Assembly (NCBI GenBank): GCA_023420085.1
Contig: JAEZWQ010000038.1
Coordinates: forward strand, 1 to 61,330
Direction of reading: 5' to 3'
DNA length: 61,330 bases
From: Bacillota bacterium
GTDB taxonomy: Bacteria > Bacillota > Clostridia > Lachnospirales > Lachnospiraceae
The notes below the pieces were generated by a model. That model saw only the letters and a list, made by a program, of their open reading frames with translations. It was not told the origin of the DNA and did not search any database. Below, piece by piece: positions 61,295 to 61,330 of the stretch (positions are counted from its first letter, which is position 1; each line of letters starts with the position of its first letter). Made by a program: the position numbers and the translations under genes.

Positions 61295-61330
61295 TTAATC
61301 CTTGCTTAACATAGATCCTCTGCTTGTATT
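61295..61330 (-). CDS. C-terminal end of a possible minus-strand gene entering from the right
   Basis: A minus-strand frame is open from the window edge and ends NTSRGSMLSKD at a TAA (61297-61295), followed 15 bases later by the hairpin at 61243-61279. Eleven residues are too few to identify; a transposase end is possible, given the repeat-like surroundings. Confidence 0.25.
   Translation of the reverse strand, partial: NTSRGSMLSKD

Overview
The window is AT-rich DNA from a low-GC Gram-positive anaerobe (Bacillota, probably Clostridia/Tissierellia-like; I cannot name a genus). The evidence is the codon use, strong AGGAGG-type ribosome sites, an LPXTG wall-anchored protein, a FemABX peptidyltransferase, an ECF transporter module, and oxygen/NO-defence genes typical of strict anaerobes: hybrid-cluster protein, flavodiiron protein, rubrerythrin and hemerythrin. 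There is no rRNA, tRNA or CRISPR array, and only one recognisable mobile element.

Layout. 0.6-13.7 kb (minus) is one long, mostly overlapping operon behind a near-consensus promoter at 13720-13747. It begins with a giant acyl-CoA dehydratase activase/reductase fusion, then ecfA1-ecfA2-ecfT-truA, a HAD phosphatase, an OGG-type glycosylase, UDP-galactopyranose mutase, an EamA transporter, a short RNase E/G and CvfB. 13.7-23.7 kb (minus) is housekeeping: a MobA-MobB fusion, hemolysin III, YaaA, Bcp, MATE, WalJ-coaE-polA, an orphan zinc-finger membrane protein and FemX. 23.9-31.6 kb (minus) is a catabolic island: an M20 dipeptidase, a PRD regulator, a fructose-type PTS (A, B, C), an M24 peptidase and a MalY/PatB C-S lyase. 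31.8-34.8 kb (plus) carries trxA, a lone oligopeptide-binding lipoprotein, an EamA transporter and a small membrane protein. 34.9-37.9 kb (minus) joins murI, ddl and a CofE-like ligase. 38.1-41.5 kb is a nitrosative-stress module (hcp, an unknown protein, a hemerythrin) with a divergent Crp/Fnr regulator and a 34-bp palindrome between them. 41.7-46.7 kb (minus) is a very large MucBP-like LPXTG adhesin. 47.2-49.9 kb carries fprA, mrp and rubrerythrin. 50.0-51.7 kb is an IS200/IS605 element. 51.7-59.3 kb (minus) is a complete pyrBICFKDE operon followed by an M29 aminopeptidase and pgeF. The right end has an RNase H-like exonuclease, crcB and an unexplained edge.

Most notable observations. (1) The adhesin is out of frame at a G7 tract just after its signal peptide. 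One extra G restores a continuous reading frame of about 1,697 residues, so it looks like a phase-variable surface protein caught OFF (a sequencing error is the alternative). (2) pyrB contains, in codons 27-46, a perfect 21-bp stem followed by a T8 run, which is an intrinsic terminator inside the coding sequence of the first gene of the pyr operon. The promoter leaves only a roughly 22-nt leader, so this may be an attenuator for which pyrB itself is the leader cistron. (3) The hcp/regulator palindrome, the PTS-peptidase-lyase island, the CofE-like ligase beside murI/ddl, and an IS605 element with a broken tnpA but an intact tnpB are also worth a second look.
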